A DNA stretch of 64,000 nt. Source: Candidatus Laterigemmans baculatus (GTDB lineage: Bacteria > Planctomycetota > Planctomycetia > Pirellulales > Pirellulaceae). The notes under the pieces were generated by a model. That model was not told where the DNA came from, did no database searches, and saw only the letters and a program-made list of their open reading frames with translations. Location of the stretch: the NCBI RefSeq assembly GCF_010367455.1, contig NZ_WRPR01000074.1, forward strand, positions 1 to 64,000. Direction: 5' to 3'. Positions 8,282 through 17,153 of the stretch are shown here, one piece after another; the stretch's first letter is position 1, and every line of letters starts with the position of its first letter. The translations under genes were made by a program, and so were the position numbers.

Positions 8282-9579
8282 ATTCCCCGCTGATTCGCGG
8301 CGGCGAAGTGCTTCGCTGGCTGCTCGAGGAGCGATGTTTTGATGTCCGCCAGCTCGATGCAGCCGAGTTCCCGGATTGGTTGCGAAGGCACCAGGCCCGC
8401 TGGGAACGCGACGCGGCATTCGCCCAGCGGGCCAGGCTGCGCGATCTGCGTCGCTCGTGCCCAAGCCTCCTCCAGCTCGAACGGGAGCTTCGCCGCGCGA
8501 CCGCAGCCGAGGCGGCGACCGCTTCGCATGCTCGACGGCAGACGCTCGAGCGAGCGGCCTCGGGCGCCGAGCAGGCGATCGCTGGGCTAACCAATGCACT
8601 CGCCCGAGCCGCTCCCGAGGACCGGACAAGACTCGCCGAGAAGCTCGAGTCGTTCCACGCGCGACAGCGAACGCTTCGCTCGCAGCAGGAGCAATTGACT
8701 GCGGCGAGTCCCGAGCTGCAGAACCTGCTCCGGCTCCGCGACCAGCTTCACGCTCTCCGCGCTGACTGCGGAGTGGAAGAAGTGGAAGCGGAGCTGGCTC
8801 GCCTCGAGCGAGTGCGAGGGCAGGGCACGGGGCGGTCCGGCTCCACCTTCGAACACCAAGCGGAGTCGCTGATCGAGCAAGCCATCCTCCCCGACCTGTC
8901 TCCCCCGTCGGGCGAGGTGGCGATTCTGCGGGGAGTGACGCTGGGTGCGGCTCGACTGGAGCTCGATGCGGTCGTGGTGCGGCAGCCGGCGGACCCGGCG
9001 GCTGCGGTGGAGGTACTCGCGGTCGTGGAGGTCAAAAGAAACCTCAACGATCTGGCCCACGGATTCCGGCATCGCCAGGAGAACTTGGCGTGGTTGACCG
9101 GCGACTCCGCAGCCTACGACCCCGCAGCCTACGACCCCGCAGTCTACGACGCTGGGGCCTATCGCACGCGGCGGTTCATCCGCGGGCACTTCGATCGCCC
9201 CGCGGTCCACTCGCAAGCCGGAGTCGATTACCTCTTCACGCGTGAGTCGTTCCGCGGCTTTCGACGAGACGCCGTGACTTCGCTGTTTCTCGACTCGCTC
9301 TACTTGCTGACGCGTCCGGGAGCGATCTGGGGAATGCCCAGCAAAGCGCTGAACCGGCTCAGTCACCGGCTCGCGAGCGACCCCGAACTGGACTTGGCCG
9401 AGGCGTCGGCGGTCGAGCGGTTGCTGCGTTGGTGCCACCGGCAAACGCATGACCTGGAGACGCCCGACGTGCTGCGGATGTACGGCTCGAGCGAGTCGCG
9501 GGCTCGCCAAATTCTCTTCGCCACCCGACCTTCGTCCGGTGCGCCGCTTATAGTTGAGGCTTCGAATTTCAATCCTTAA
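8278..9579 (+). CDS. Coiled-coil protein with PD-(D/E)XK nuclease-like core
   Basis: A 433-residue protein starting at GTG inside the stop codon of the esterase gene (4-nt overlap). Residues about 40-185 are charged and helical (coiled coil, rich in Arg/Glu/Leu). After it comes a candidate restriction-endonuclease fold: [13 protein letters not shown] (first helix glutamate), LELDAVVV with Asp230, and VVEVKRN with Glu251-x-Lys253. This is the E...D...ExK arrangement of PD-(D/E)XK nucleases. Between core and C-terminal helices is a 15-bp, 3-unit tandem repeat (9106-9150) giving [14 protein letters not shown]. There is no signal peptide, so it is cytoplasmic, unlike its neighbours. I know no named family for it; nuclease activity is inference from the motif. 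Confidence 0.7.
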   Translation: MNSPLIRGGEVLRWLLEERCFDVRQLDAAEFPDWLRRHQARWERDAAFAQRARLRDLRRSCPSLLQLERELRRATAAEAATASHARRQTLERAASGAEQAIAGLTNALARAAPEDRTRLAEKLESFHARQRTLRSQQEQLTAASPELQNLLRLRDQLHALRADCGVEEVEAELARLERVRGQGTGRSGSTFEHQAESLIEQAILPDLSPPSGEVAILRGVTLGAARLELDAVVVRQPADPAAAVEVLAVVEVKRNLNDLAHGFRHRQENLAWLTGDSAAYDPAAYDPAVYDAGAYRTRRFIRGHFDRPAVHSQAGVDYLFTRESFRGFRRDAVTSLFLDSLYLLTRPGAIWGMPSKALNRLSHRLASDPELDLAEASAVERLLRWCHRQTHDLETPDVLRMYGSSESRARQILFATRPSSGAPLIVEASNFNP

Positions 9580-9600
9580 ACTCCGATGAGGGATGGCTGG

Positions 9601-11661
9601 ATGATCCACAACCGATTCCGGGGCATGGCGCTCGCCTGCATACTCGCCTGCACCGCGGTCCAAGCGTCTCTTGCTGGCGGGGCAGAGCCGGAAGCCGACC
9701 GCCGGCTGCAGCAGTTTTTCGCCGACCAGGTCGCGGAGATCGAATCGACCACCTTCGCTGGCATCGATTCGGCCGAAGCCTGGCAGGAACGACGCCAGGA
9801 GCTCCTGCTGCAGCTCCGCGAAATGCTGGGGCTCAACCCGTGGCCCGAACGCACGCCGCTCAACGCAAAGACTCGGGGGAAACTCGAAGGGGACGGCTAC
9901 ATCGTCGAGCGGGTTCTGTTTCAGTCCCGCCCCGGGCTTTACGTCACCGCGAATTTCTATCGGCCCAGCGAAGTCGAAGCCCCGCTGCCGAGCGTTCTGT
10001 ATGTCTGCGGCCACAGCCGCCAGAAAGCCGATGGAGTGAGCTTTGGAAACAAGGCTGGCTATCATCACCACGGGATCTGGTTCGCCCGCAACGGCTATAC
10101 CTGCTTGATCATCGACACGATCCAGCTCGGCGAGATCGAGGGCGTGCACCACGGGACCCACAACCTTGGCCAGTGGTGGTGGCCGGCTCGCGGTTACACC
10201 CCGGCTGGGACCGAAGCCTGGAATTCGATCCGGGCCCTCGACTATCTCGAGTCGCGTGAGGAAGTCGATCCCAAGCGAATCGGCGTCACGGGCCGAAGCG
10301 GCGGTGGTGCTTACAGCTGGTGGGTGGCCGCTCTCGACGAGCGTGTCCAGGCTGCCGTTCCCGTGGCGGGAATCACCGATCTTCGCAACCACGTCATCGA
10401 CGGTTGTGTTGAGGGACACTGCGACTGCATGTTCATGGTCAATCGCTACCGCTGGGATTTCGGGACCCTCGCTGCCCTCGTCGCTCCCCGCCCGCTGCTG
10501 ATCAGCAACTCGCACCGCGACCGCATCTTCCCACTCGATGGAGTCGTGCGAGTTTATCGCGACGCTGAAAAAATCTATCGCTTGCTCGATGCCGAAGATC
10601 ACCTTGCGGTGCACCTCACCGCCGGTCCCCACCGCGATACCCAGACCCTCCGCGTCGGCGCCTTCGCGTGGTTCAATCGCTTCCTCAAAGATTCCGAAGA
10701 GCTGATCCGCGAGCCGGCCGAGAAACAATTCGAACCCCGCGAGCTCCGCGTGCTCGCTCCCCAAGAGACGCCTGCCGACGAGCGGGTGACGAACGTCCAA
10801 GAATGGTTCGTGCCGCAGGCCGAAGCGAACGTGCCCAACGATGCCGGCAGCTGGATAGCGATGCGAGATGCTTGGCTGGCGGGGCTCGAAAACGTTCCGG
10901 GAGCGACCGCGCTGCAAGTCGCCACGACCACACCCAAAGTCGAGGAAGCTGAGACCCTCCGCGTCGATGAAGTGACCGTCCGGCAGTTGACCGCCGAAAT
11001 CGTTCCTCCGCTCGAGAGCCACATTTTTCTGGTCGGGCCCAGCGATTCCGCTGCGGTGAAACGCGTGCGACTGTGTCCCTGCGAAGAGAGCGATGCGGGG
11101 CTCTCGATCTGGCTCGGCGATCGAGCGGTCGCCGTCGACGCCTCCTGCAAAGCGGTGGCCAGCAACGCTGTCATCCGCCGACACGTGAAAGACAAAGGCG
11201 AACTGCTGGTGATCGTTCCCCCGCTCGGCCACGGACCGAGCCAGTGGAGCGGCGACGAGCGAACCCAAACCCACATCCGCCGCCGCTTTCACCTGCTGGG
11301 AATGACGGCCGATGCGATCCGCGTCGCCGAGCTTCGCGGAGTCCTCGAGTGGCTCGACGTGCACCCCGAATTGCAGGACCACCCGGTCACGCTCGCAGCC
11401 CAAGGAGTCGCCGCCGTCCGCGGCTTGTACGCGGCTCTCGGCCAGGCGTCGATCGAGAGGCTCGAGCTCGCCGAACTGCCGGCCGACGACCGCAACGGAC
11501 CGATCCTGCTGTTCGCCGAACGCGTCTGGAACGTGCCGCAATTGCTGGCCGTCGCCAGCGAAGAGCGGACGACTCGCGTCACCGGCAGCGACGGCGCGGC
11601 CACCGATTACCTCGCGGCCGTCGCCGAAAAACTCGGCTGGAAAAACATCACCACCGAGTGA
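9601..11661 (+). CDS. Secreted alpha/beta hydrolase, acetyl-xylan-esterase-like
   Basis: A 686-residue exported hydrolase. After a signal peptide (MALACILACTAVQASLAGG) the catalytic domain shows an oxyanion-hole region (LPSVLYVCGHSRQ), the nucleophile elbow GVTGRSGGGAYSWW (Ser233 from this start), and LLISNSHRDRIFP with the likely acid residue. An AHDYK-like end is absent, and the histidine is probably in LTAGPHRDTQ. The last 250 residues form a separate domain without a visible second active site. ATG 9601 was preferred because GAGGG lies 7 nt upstream; an ATG 15 nt earlier also fits. The substrate is unknown; CE7/CE1-like deacetylation of polysaccharide is the natural guess beside the CE15 enzyme. 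Confidence 0.8.
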   Translation: MIHNRFRGMALACILACTAVQASLAGGAEPEADRRLQQFFADQVAEIESTTFAGIDSAEAWQERRQELLLQLREMLGLNPWPERTPLNAKTRGKLEGDGYIVERVLFQSRPGLYVTANFYRPSEVEAPLPSVLYVCGHSRQKADGVSFGNKAGYHHHGIWFARNGYTCLIIDTIQLGEIEGVHHGTHNLGQWWWPARGYTPAGTEAWNSIRALDYLESREEVDPKRIGVTGRSGGGAYSWWVAALDERVQAAVPVAGITDLRNHVIDGCVEGHCDCMFMVNRYRWDFGTLAALVAPRPLLISNSHRDRIFPLDGVVRVYRDAEKIYRLLDAEDHLAVHLTAGPHRDTQTLRVGAFAWFNRFLKDSEELIREPAEKQFEPRELRVLAPQETPADERVTNVQEWFVPQAEANVPNDAGSWIAMRDAWLAGLENVPGATALQVATTTPKVEEAETLRVDEVTVRQLTAEIVPPLESHIFLVGPSDSAAVKRVRLCPCEESDAGLSIWLGDRAVAVDASCKAVASNAVIRRHVKDKGELLVIVPPLGHGPSQWSGDERTQTHIRRRFHLLGMTADAIRVAELRGVLEWLDVHPELQDHPVTLAAQGVAAVRGLYAALGQASIERLELAELPADDRNGPILLFAERVWNVPQLLAVASEERTTRVTGSDGAATDYLAAVAEKLGWKNITTE

Positions 11662-11662
11662 G

Positions 11663-14600
11663 TCATCGCACCGCGTGCCCTTCGCTTTTCGGAGCGGCTT
11701 CGGTCTCGAGGCCGCTGAGGTAGGCGACCAAATCGCGCAGCTCGCGCGGCGTCAGGTACTTGACCAAATCGGCGGGCATCGCCGACTGGCCTCGACGCCG
11801 CGCGACGATTTCCTCCGTTGGCACTCGCACCAGCGAACCGTCGGCTCGGATCAGTTCAACGACCTCTTCGGTCTCCCGGCGGACGATCCCCGTGTGGACC
11901 GTCCCCAGGTCATCGGCGATGACGGTGGTTTCAAAACCTTTGGCGATCTGTGAGTCGGGCGTCACGATCGACTCGAGCAGATACCGCCGGTTCTTGTCTT
12001 TGGCGATCGCCGTCAGATCCGGCCCGACCTCTCCTCCTTGGCCAGCCACCTTATGGCAGCGAACGCAGGAGACTTCGGTCTTGGTGAAAAAGAGGGTCTC
12101 GCCCCGCTCGGCATCGCCGCCGGCAAGCGAGGAAAGCCAGGGAGCCAGCGGGTCGGCCGTGGTCGCTTTGGCAAGCTGAGCATCGAGCTTCGCGACCAAT
12201 TCCTCCTCCCCACTTTGGCGAGCCGCCTCGATCACGTTCAGCTCCACGTCTTTGGCAAGCGAGCCACTCAAATAGTCCGCCACACCGCGAGTGAGTTGCT
12301 GCTGGGCGGCGGGATGGGAAATGGTTGCCAGCGCATCCCAGGCAGCTTGCTGCTCTTTGCTGTCGTGGCCGCTCTGCGTCGATGCGATGATCAAGTCAAG
12401 CGACTCAGCCGGTGCTGTATCGGCCAACGTCTCGAGCGCCGCGACGCGGACGGCGGTGGCGGTCGATGCACTCGCAGCGGAAGGGCCGAGTAGCTCCGTG
12501 GCCTGCACGGCGGCCGCTTTGGGATCGAGGACGGCCAGTGCTCGGAGCGCCGCAGCACGCGAGGCTTCGTTCAGCTCCTCGTCGGCCAGTCGCTCGGCGA
12601 GCAACGGTGTGATCTCGCGAAGCCCGAGTTCCGCCGCCAGCGTCACCGCCGCGGTCCGTACCGATTCGGGTCCCGCCAAAACTGAGGCCAACGATTCCTG
12701 CAACGCCACCTGCGCCTCCTCAGCGGGCCGCAGGCCGAGCGGCCGCCAATCGTTGAGCACGCGATCCCGCTCATCCGGCGACGCCCACTCGCCAAGCATC
12801 GCCAGCGCTTCGAGACGCATCGACTCCGGAGCCGAAGCCCGACCGGCGTACCGAGCAATGGCCGCGGCCGCCTCGGGAGTGCCCAGACGGAAATTCGCGT
12901 TCAACACGCGACGGATCAATGCCTCGTCATTCAGCGGACGCTCAAGGAGCGACGCCAGAGCCTCGGTCGCCGGGGCAATCGGAAGATCATGGATCGCCCG
13001 CGCGGCCTCGACGACAACCCGGCTATCCCCATCGTTGAGAAAGCGAGCCACCTCGGCGGCTCCCTGCCGACGCAGTGCCACTACCGCTGCTCGCCGAACA
13101 TTCGCGCTTCCATGCTCGGCCAGTCCCGCAAGGGCCGCGGCGTCCGCGATCGACGAGAGCGCCATCACCCCGCCGTGTCGCAGAACCGGGTCGCGGTTGT
13201 CGTTCTCGGCTAGCATGGCCACGATTGCCGGCATCGCCTCGCCGCTCTCCAACCACCCCAGTGCTCGAGCCGCAAAGTACCGGACTCGCGGGGACTCGTC
13301 GGCCAACATCGCAGTCAGTCGCTCCTCGCCCCCCACGCTCGCGTGCTGACCGGCAAACTGAGCCGCAGCGGCTCGCACGTATGGATCGGGGTCGACCAGC
13401 AGGCGACGCACGAGCTCACCCGTCGCCTCTTCGAGCCGTTCCATCCGCCGCGCGATCTGCTCCATTCCCCACAGCCCATGCAGCCGCGGCAGCGTCTCGA
13501 GCGCGGAGTCCCCGGCCACCCGTGCCAAGGCAGTGGCTTCACCGCGCCGAGCCAATTCCCACTGAGCCTCGAGCCGCACACGTCGATCGGTATGCGTGAG
13601 CAGGGCTGCCAGCCGGGAAACGCCAATCCCCGACCAGTCTCCTGCAAGCAACTCCGCGACTTCGCGGACCTCGGGCGATTCGGCGTGCTTCGGGTCGGTC
13701 AGCCGATACACCCGCGCCTTCCCTTCGCCATTCCAGCCATCGACCCAATCGCTCACGTACAGCCCGCCGTCGGGCCCAAAAGCAACGTCGGTCGCCAGCA
13801 TGCTCCAGATCGGCTGCGCGTCCTCGGCCAGCGTGTAAAAGGCTCCCTCCGCCTCGACCCGAAACGTCCGCACGCCGCTATTTGCCGCACTCCCACGGAA
13901 ATCGGCTAATAAGAACGTGTCGCGGAGCGAGTCGCCAAAGCCGGTTCCCGGATAATACGCTAGACCCGAAGGACCATCGGCGAAATTCGCGACCGGCGGC
14001 ATCAGATAGGCAGGCTGCTCGTCGTGGAACGGATGCCATATCTTCTCCCGGTTGAACGGCCCCCGGTCGGGCAGATACTGGTAGTACATCCGCCAGCCAC
14101 TGTCGCCGTCCTGGACGACGTAGACGATCCTGGCACGGTCACCACTGTCGCTATTGTTATCGCCGGTAAATAGATCGCCGTAATCGTTGAACGCTAGCTC
14201 TTGAGGATTTCGCAGACCAACCGCGAAAACTTCCAGATCGCTGCCGTCCAGCTCACAACGAAAGACCGCACCGACCGCCGGGTTGTGCAGCACATCGCCT
14301 TCCTTGCTCACGACATGGTAGCCACGATCACCGATACTGAAATATAAGCGGCCGTCAGGGCCGAGCACCAAGCCGTGTAAGTCGTGGCCGCGGAAAGCCA
14401 CGCGGACACCATACCCGTCACTCATCACCACCCGCTCGTCAGCGACACCGTCGGCGTCCGAATCGATCAGGTTATAGAGCTTAGGAATATTGGTGTAATA
14501 AACATTCTTCCCACGTGCTAAGACTCCTGCACCGGTGCCATCCTCAAGCTGATTGAACCCCGAGGCGTAGACGCGTGAGGAGTCGGCAACGCCATCGTGA

Positions 14601-15034
14601 TCGGTATCCTCCACCAGCCGAATGCGGTCGTCCTGCTTTGTATACTCGGCCGCAGCGTCGCCGAGCAGCTCGCGGTGGTAATCGATTCGATCTTGCACGG
14701 TTTGGGCCGCCAAGTCCGCCTTCAACCATTTCTCATCATGCCCGCGGTTATCGGTGACACCCTGGTTTTGGCGAAAGGTTTCGCAAACGAACATCCGCCC
14801 CAAGTTATCGATATCGAATGCGACGATGTTGGCGACATCCGGCTCCGCGGCGTAAAGCTGAATCTGCCAACCCTCCGGAATGCGAAACCCGGCGATTGCC
14901 TGGGCGCCTTCTTCAGAAGCCTCGGCGATCGTGGGAGGCACCGGCTCGGAAGCAGGCCCGTCGTCACCCGCCCATGCGTTGAATGGTAGGAGACCCACGG
15001 AGACGGCGAGCGACAGCCAATAATTGCGATTCAT
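11663..15034 (-). CDS. PVC-type haem-binding dehydrogenase with HEAT repeats
   Basis: A 1123-residue secreted protein built from three parts. Residues about 45-430 are a beta-propeller of the membrane-bound PQQ/sorbosone dehydrogenase type found in Planctomycetes and Verrucomicrobia (IPEGWQIQLYAAEPDVANIV; GRMFVCETFRQNQG; HDLHGLVLGPDGRLYFSIGD). Residues about 470-960 are HEAT-like helical repeats. A C-terminal cytochrome c domain carries CVRCH (about residue 990) and the GQGGEVGPDLT motif with distal ligands. It is expected to oxidise sugars or sugar derivatives in the periplasm and pass electrons to the chain; the substrate is unknown. ATG 15034 follows AGGTG and gives a normal signal peptide; the GTG nine bases earlier is less likely. 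It converges end to end with the hydrolase gene, leaving 1 nt between stops. Confidence 0.9.
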   Translation of the reverse strand: MNRNYWLSLAVSVGLLPFNAWAGDDGPASEPVPPTIAEASEEGAQAIAGFRIPEGWQIQLYAAEPDVANIVAFDIDNLGRMFVCETFRQNQGVTDNRGHDEKWLKADLAAQTVQDRIDYHRELLGDAAAEYTKQDDRIRLVEDTDHDGVADSSRVYASGFNQLEDGTGAGVLARGKNVYYTNIPKLYNLIDSDADGVADERVVMSDGYGVRVAFRGHDLHGLVLGPDGRLYFSIGDRGYHVVSKEGDVLHNPAVGAVFRCELDGSDLEVFAVGLRNPQELAFNDYGDLFTGDNNSDSGDRARIVYVVQDGDSGWRMYYQYLPDRGPFNREKIWHPFHDEQPAYLMPPVANFADGPSGLAYYPGTGFGDSLRDTFLLADFRGSAANSGVRTFRVEAEGAFYTLAEDAQPIWSMLATDVAFGPDGGLYVSDWVDGWNGEGKARVYRLTDPKHAESPEVREVAELLAGDWSGIGVSRLAALLTHTDRRVRLEAQWELARRGEATALARVAGDSALETLPRLHGLWGMEQIARRMERLEEATGELVRRLLVDPDPYVRAAAAQFAGQHASVGGEERLTAMLADESPRVRYFAARALGWLESGEAMPAIVAMLAENDNRDPVLRHGGVMALSSIADAAALAGLAEHGSANVRRAAVVALRRQGAAEVARFLNDGDSRVVVEAARAIHDLPIAPATEALASLLERPLNDEALIRRVLNANFRLGTPEAAAAIARYAGRASAPESMRLEALAMLGEWASPDERDRVLNDWRPLGLRPAEEAQVALQESLASVLAGPESVRTAAVTLAAELGLREITPLLAERLADEELNEASRAAALRALAVLDPKAAAVQATELLGPSAASASTATAVRVAALETLADTAPAESLDLIIASTQSGHDSKEQQAAWDALATISHPAAQQQLTRGVADYLSGSLAKDVELNVIEAARQSGEEELVAKLDAQLAKATTADPLAPWLSSLAGGDAERGETLFFTKTEVSCVRCHKVAGQGGEVGPDLTAIAKDKNRRYLLESIVTPDSQIAKGFETTVIADDLGTVHTGIVRRETEEVVELIRADGSLVRVPTEEIVARRRGQSAMPADLVKYLTPRELRDLVAYLSGLETEAAPKSEGHAVR

Positions 15035-15143
15035 CTGAAGCACCTAAAACCTCTTTAATTCGGCAGAACGCCCCTCAATCCCCGCGAGAACGGCGAGTTC
15101 CACGCCGCTACAGAGATCAACATAGCGCTGCCCTGAAATCGGG

Positions 15144-15740
15144 TCAAGGAAACGCCGCAGCGAGGGCCGCGACGGCGCGACTGCGATGCGTCACATGATT
15201 TCGCTCCACTTCATCGAGCTCCGCCATCGTCTTCCCGAGCTCCGGGATGAAGAACAGCGAGTCGTAGCCAAACCCCTCGCCGCGCGGGAGACTCAGAATC
15301 TCCCCCCGACATTCCCCCTGACCTTCGTACCGCACCATTCCGCTCGGATCAGCCACGCAAAGCTGGCAGACGAAACGTGCAGCCCGCCCGCTGCACGACT
15401 GGGCCGCCAACTCGGCGAGCAGCTTAGTGCGGTTCGCTGCCATATCCGCGTTCGGCCCGGCATAGCGGGCCGTGAACACCCCCGGTCGCCCGGCCAGCGC
15501 ATCGACCTCCAACACGGTGTCGTCGGCCAACGTCCAGCGGCCCATCTGCCGGGCGATCTGCGTCGACTTCAGGCGCGCGTTTTCCGCGGCGGAATCCGCT
15601 CCCTCCTGCACATTCGGCAATGCCAATCCCAGCGCGGCAGCGGTCACGATCCCGATGGGAAGCGAGGCGAACAGCGACTGGAACTCGCGGACCTTGTCGA
15701 GGTTCGTCGTCGCCAGTAGCAGCGATAGCCGGGGGTTCAT
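15144..15740 (-). CDS. rdgB: Non-canonical purine NTP pyrophosphatase RdgB/HAM1
   Basis: A 198-residue member of the HAM1/RdgB family, which hydrolyses dITP, XTP and ITP to monophosphates and so keeps deaminated purines out of nucleic acids. The opening motif LLATTNLDKVREFQ, the central ENARLKSTQIAR and LADDTVLEVDAL..PGVFTARYAG, the GEGFGYDSLFFIP motif and the final THRSRAVAAL are all present. Length is normal for the family. The ATG at 15740 was chosen over an upstream TTG. It is a cytoplasmic housekeeping gene with no functional link to its neighbours. Confidence 0.95.
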   Translation of the reverse strand: MNPRLSLLLATTNLDKVREFQSLFASLPIGIVTAAALGLALPNVQEGADSAAENARLKSTQIARQMGRWTLADDTVLEVDALAGRPGVFTARYAGPNADMAANRTKLLAELAAQSCSGRAARFVCQLCVADPSGMVRYEGQGECRGEILSLPRGEGFGYDSLFFIPELGKTMAELDEVERNHVTHRSRAVAALAAAFP

Positions 15741-16489
15741 ACGCAAAGCACTCTGAAGATGGTGGAGGGAGGCAGGTCGGCCGGCAGAATCCGCCCCCTG
15801 CGTCGGCTGGGCCCGCTTCCTGTTCGGCTGGGCCCGCTTCCTGTTTGGCTGGGGCCGCTTCCTGTTCGGCTGGGGCTCTGGGGGGATCCCCCCTCAAGGC
15901 ACCGCACCGCCCAGGCGGCAACCGTCGGCGGCGAAAAATTTTTCCGTCCGCTACCCCTTGGGCCACGGCGGCTGGCCTGCCCCCAGCGGCTCATTAGGAC
16001 CCTTCATTCCCCCTTACAGGAACACCATTAGATCCGCTAATCATTACAGCACCCATCTGAAACAAAAGTCGCAGAAGAAACCTTTCAATTCAATTTCGCG
16101 TCGGTTACTACTAGGACTCAGTCATAGCGAAACCTTTGTGCCTGGCGCATCACAACTTCAGGAATGTCGATCACCGAACCGGGCTTGTGAGGTTTCGTCG
16201 CCATTAGTTCCGCGAAGGCATCGCAGATGTGTAATGTTCGCGGAACAAAAGCGACATTGCGGATGTGTGTTGCACGGGCAAATTCATCACCGTTCATTTT
16301 CCATATCATCAGCCACCGGGTGTTAGGTTCTGCGTTGCGAAGGAGCGGATCCCGTTCTATCGGAAAGCCGCGAAAGCCAGCGAGAGACATAGCACGTGGT
16401 TGTCCGCCTCAACCGCGTGCTGTGGAAGCGGCGATCGGTCGGACGTCTTGGCCATCCGTTGCCTTGGCGTCCGGCCGCGCCGCGAAGCC
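15741..16489. other. Intergenic region, no supported gene
   Basis: About 750 bp without a convincing gene. It holds the 21-bp tandem array at 15804-15866 and a small inverted repeat (GTTCCGCGAA at 16207-16216 with TTCGCGGAAC at 16237-16246) flanked by ATCGCAGATGTG and ATTGCGGATGTG echoes. The 90-codon minus-strand frame over 16118-16390 is made largely of this repeat material and has no upstream ribosome site I can see. Confidence 0.55.
15804..15866. repeat. 21-bp tandem repeat, three copies
   Basis: Three consecutive 21-bp units each read (C/T)GGCTGGG(C/G)CCGCTTCCTGTT; a partial fourth unit follows to about 15881. The second copy matches the first exactly, and the third differs at two positions. 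It lies upstream of rdgB on the minus strand and has no spacers. Confidence 0.85.
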
Positions 16490-16864
16490 TCAGCGGTCGA
16501 CCGGGTAGCCGGCTTCGGTCCAACCGCTCCAGCCTCCGTCCATCGAGAGGACGTCGGTGTAGCCCATCTTTTGCAGGTTGTCGGCAGCCAGTGCCGAGCG
16601 AAATCCGCCGCCGCAGTACAGCACGAGCTTGCTCGTCGGATCGGGAAAGTGTCGCTCGATGTCCCGCTCGATGATTCCCTTGCCGAGATGCACCGCCGCA
16701 GGTAAACGCCCCGCCGCGTACTCGCTCTCCTCACGCACATCCACCAAGGTGAAGGGAGTTTCTTCGTCGATCCATTGACGGACATCGTCCACCGAGCACT
16801 CGCGAATCCGCGACTTGGCTTCTTCAACGATCTTCAAGAAACGGGGCGAGTGCTGCTTGGCCAT
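16490..16864 (-). CDS. Single-domain rhodanese-like sulfurtransferase
   Basis: A 124-residue cytoplasmic rhodanese domain. FTLVDVREESEYAAGRLPAA is the typical first half. The active-site loop is in VLYCGGGFRSALAA, with the catalytic cysteine followed by G-G-G-F-R, and MDGGWSGWTEAGYPV closes the domain. Rhodaneses of this kind move sulfane sulfur between thiol acceptors; the physiological donor is not visible. The ATG at 16864 is the natural start: further upstream the frame is arginine/serine-rich and runs through the 17-bp repeat array. The gene is divergent from the racemase-like gene. Confidence 0.85.
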   Translation of the reverse strand: MAKQHSPRFLKIVEEAKSRIRECSVDDVRQWIDEETPFTLVDVREESEYAAGRLPAAVHLGKGIIERDIERHFPDPTSKLVLYCGGGFRSALAADNLQKMGYTDVLSMDGGWSGWTEAGYPVDR

Positions 16865-16960
16865 GCATCGGACTCCAGCGGCTAGGGGTCTTGGCGGGGA
16901 ACTAGTTACGCCCTCTTCAGCGTAAGCGGTCGGCGATCGACGAGCGAGCGGGCTGGCTGG

Positions 16961-17028
16961 GCGAGAGGGCCCCTTGAGCGAGAGGGCCCCTTGAGCGAGA
17001 GGGCCCCTTGAGCGAGCGGGCCAGTCAA
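16961..17028. repeat. 17-bp tandem repeat, three exact copies plus one degenerate
   Basis: Three exact 17-bp units GCGAGAGGGCCCCTTGA occupy 16961-16977, 16978-16994 and 16995-17011, followed by a degenerate unit to 17028. The array sits in the divergent region between the rhodanese and the racemase-like gene. Each unit contains the palindrome GGGCCC, so a regulatory role is possible but not shown. Confidence 0.85.
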
Positions 17029-17153
17029 GCGAGCGGGTAGCCCCCCGCTCTGCGTGGCGTCGTTCGCGAGGTTCGCCTGGTCCAGCTAGAATGCGTCCGG
17101 CCGCCAAGGCCGTGAACCTCTTTTCTTCTGCGCGTACTGCGAGTGTTGAGCAA

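Noticed and set aside
6800-8629. 609-codon minus-strand frame
   Set aside because: Antisense to the CE15 esterase, whose motifs and signal peptide are unambiguous.
8587-11541. 984-codon open frame on the minus strand
   Set aside because: It lies antisense to the secreted hydrolase and nuclease-like genes, has no domain character and is rich in Arg/His/Asp as expected for a shadow frame in high-GC DNA.
16118-16390. 90-codon minus-strand frame in the gap after rdgB
   Set aside because: Parts look protein-like, but it spans the GTTCCGCGAA inverted repeat and lacks a ribosome site; I could not separate it from repeat sequence.
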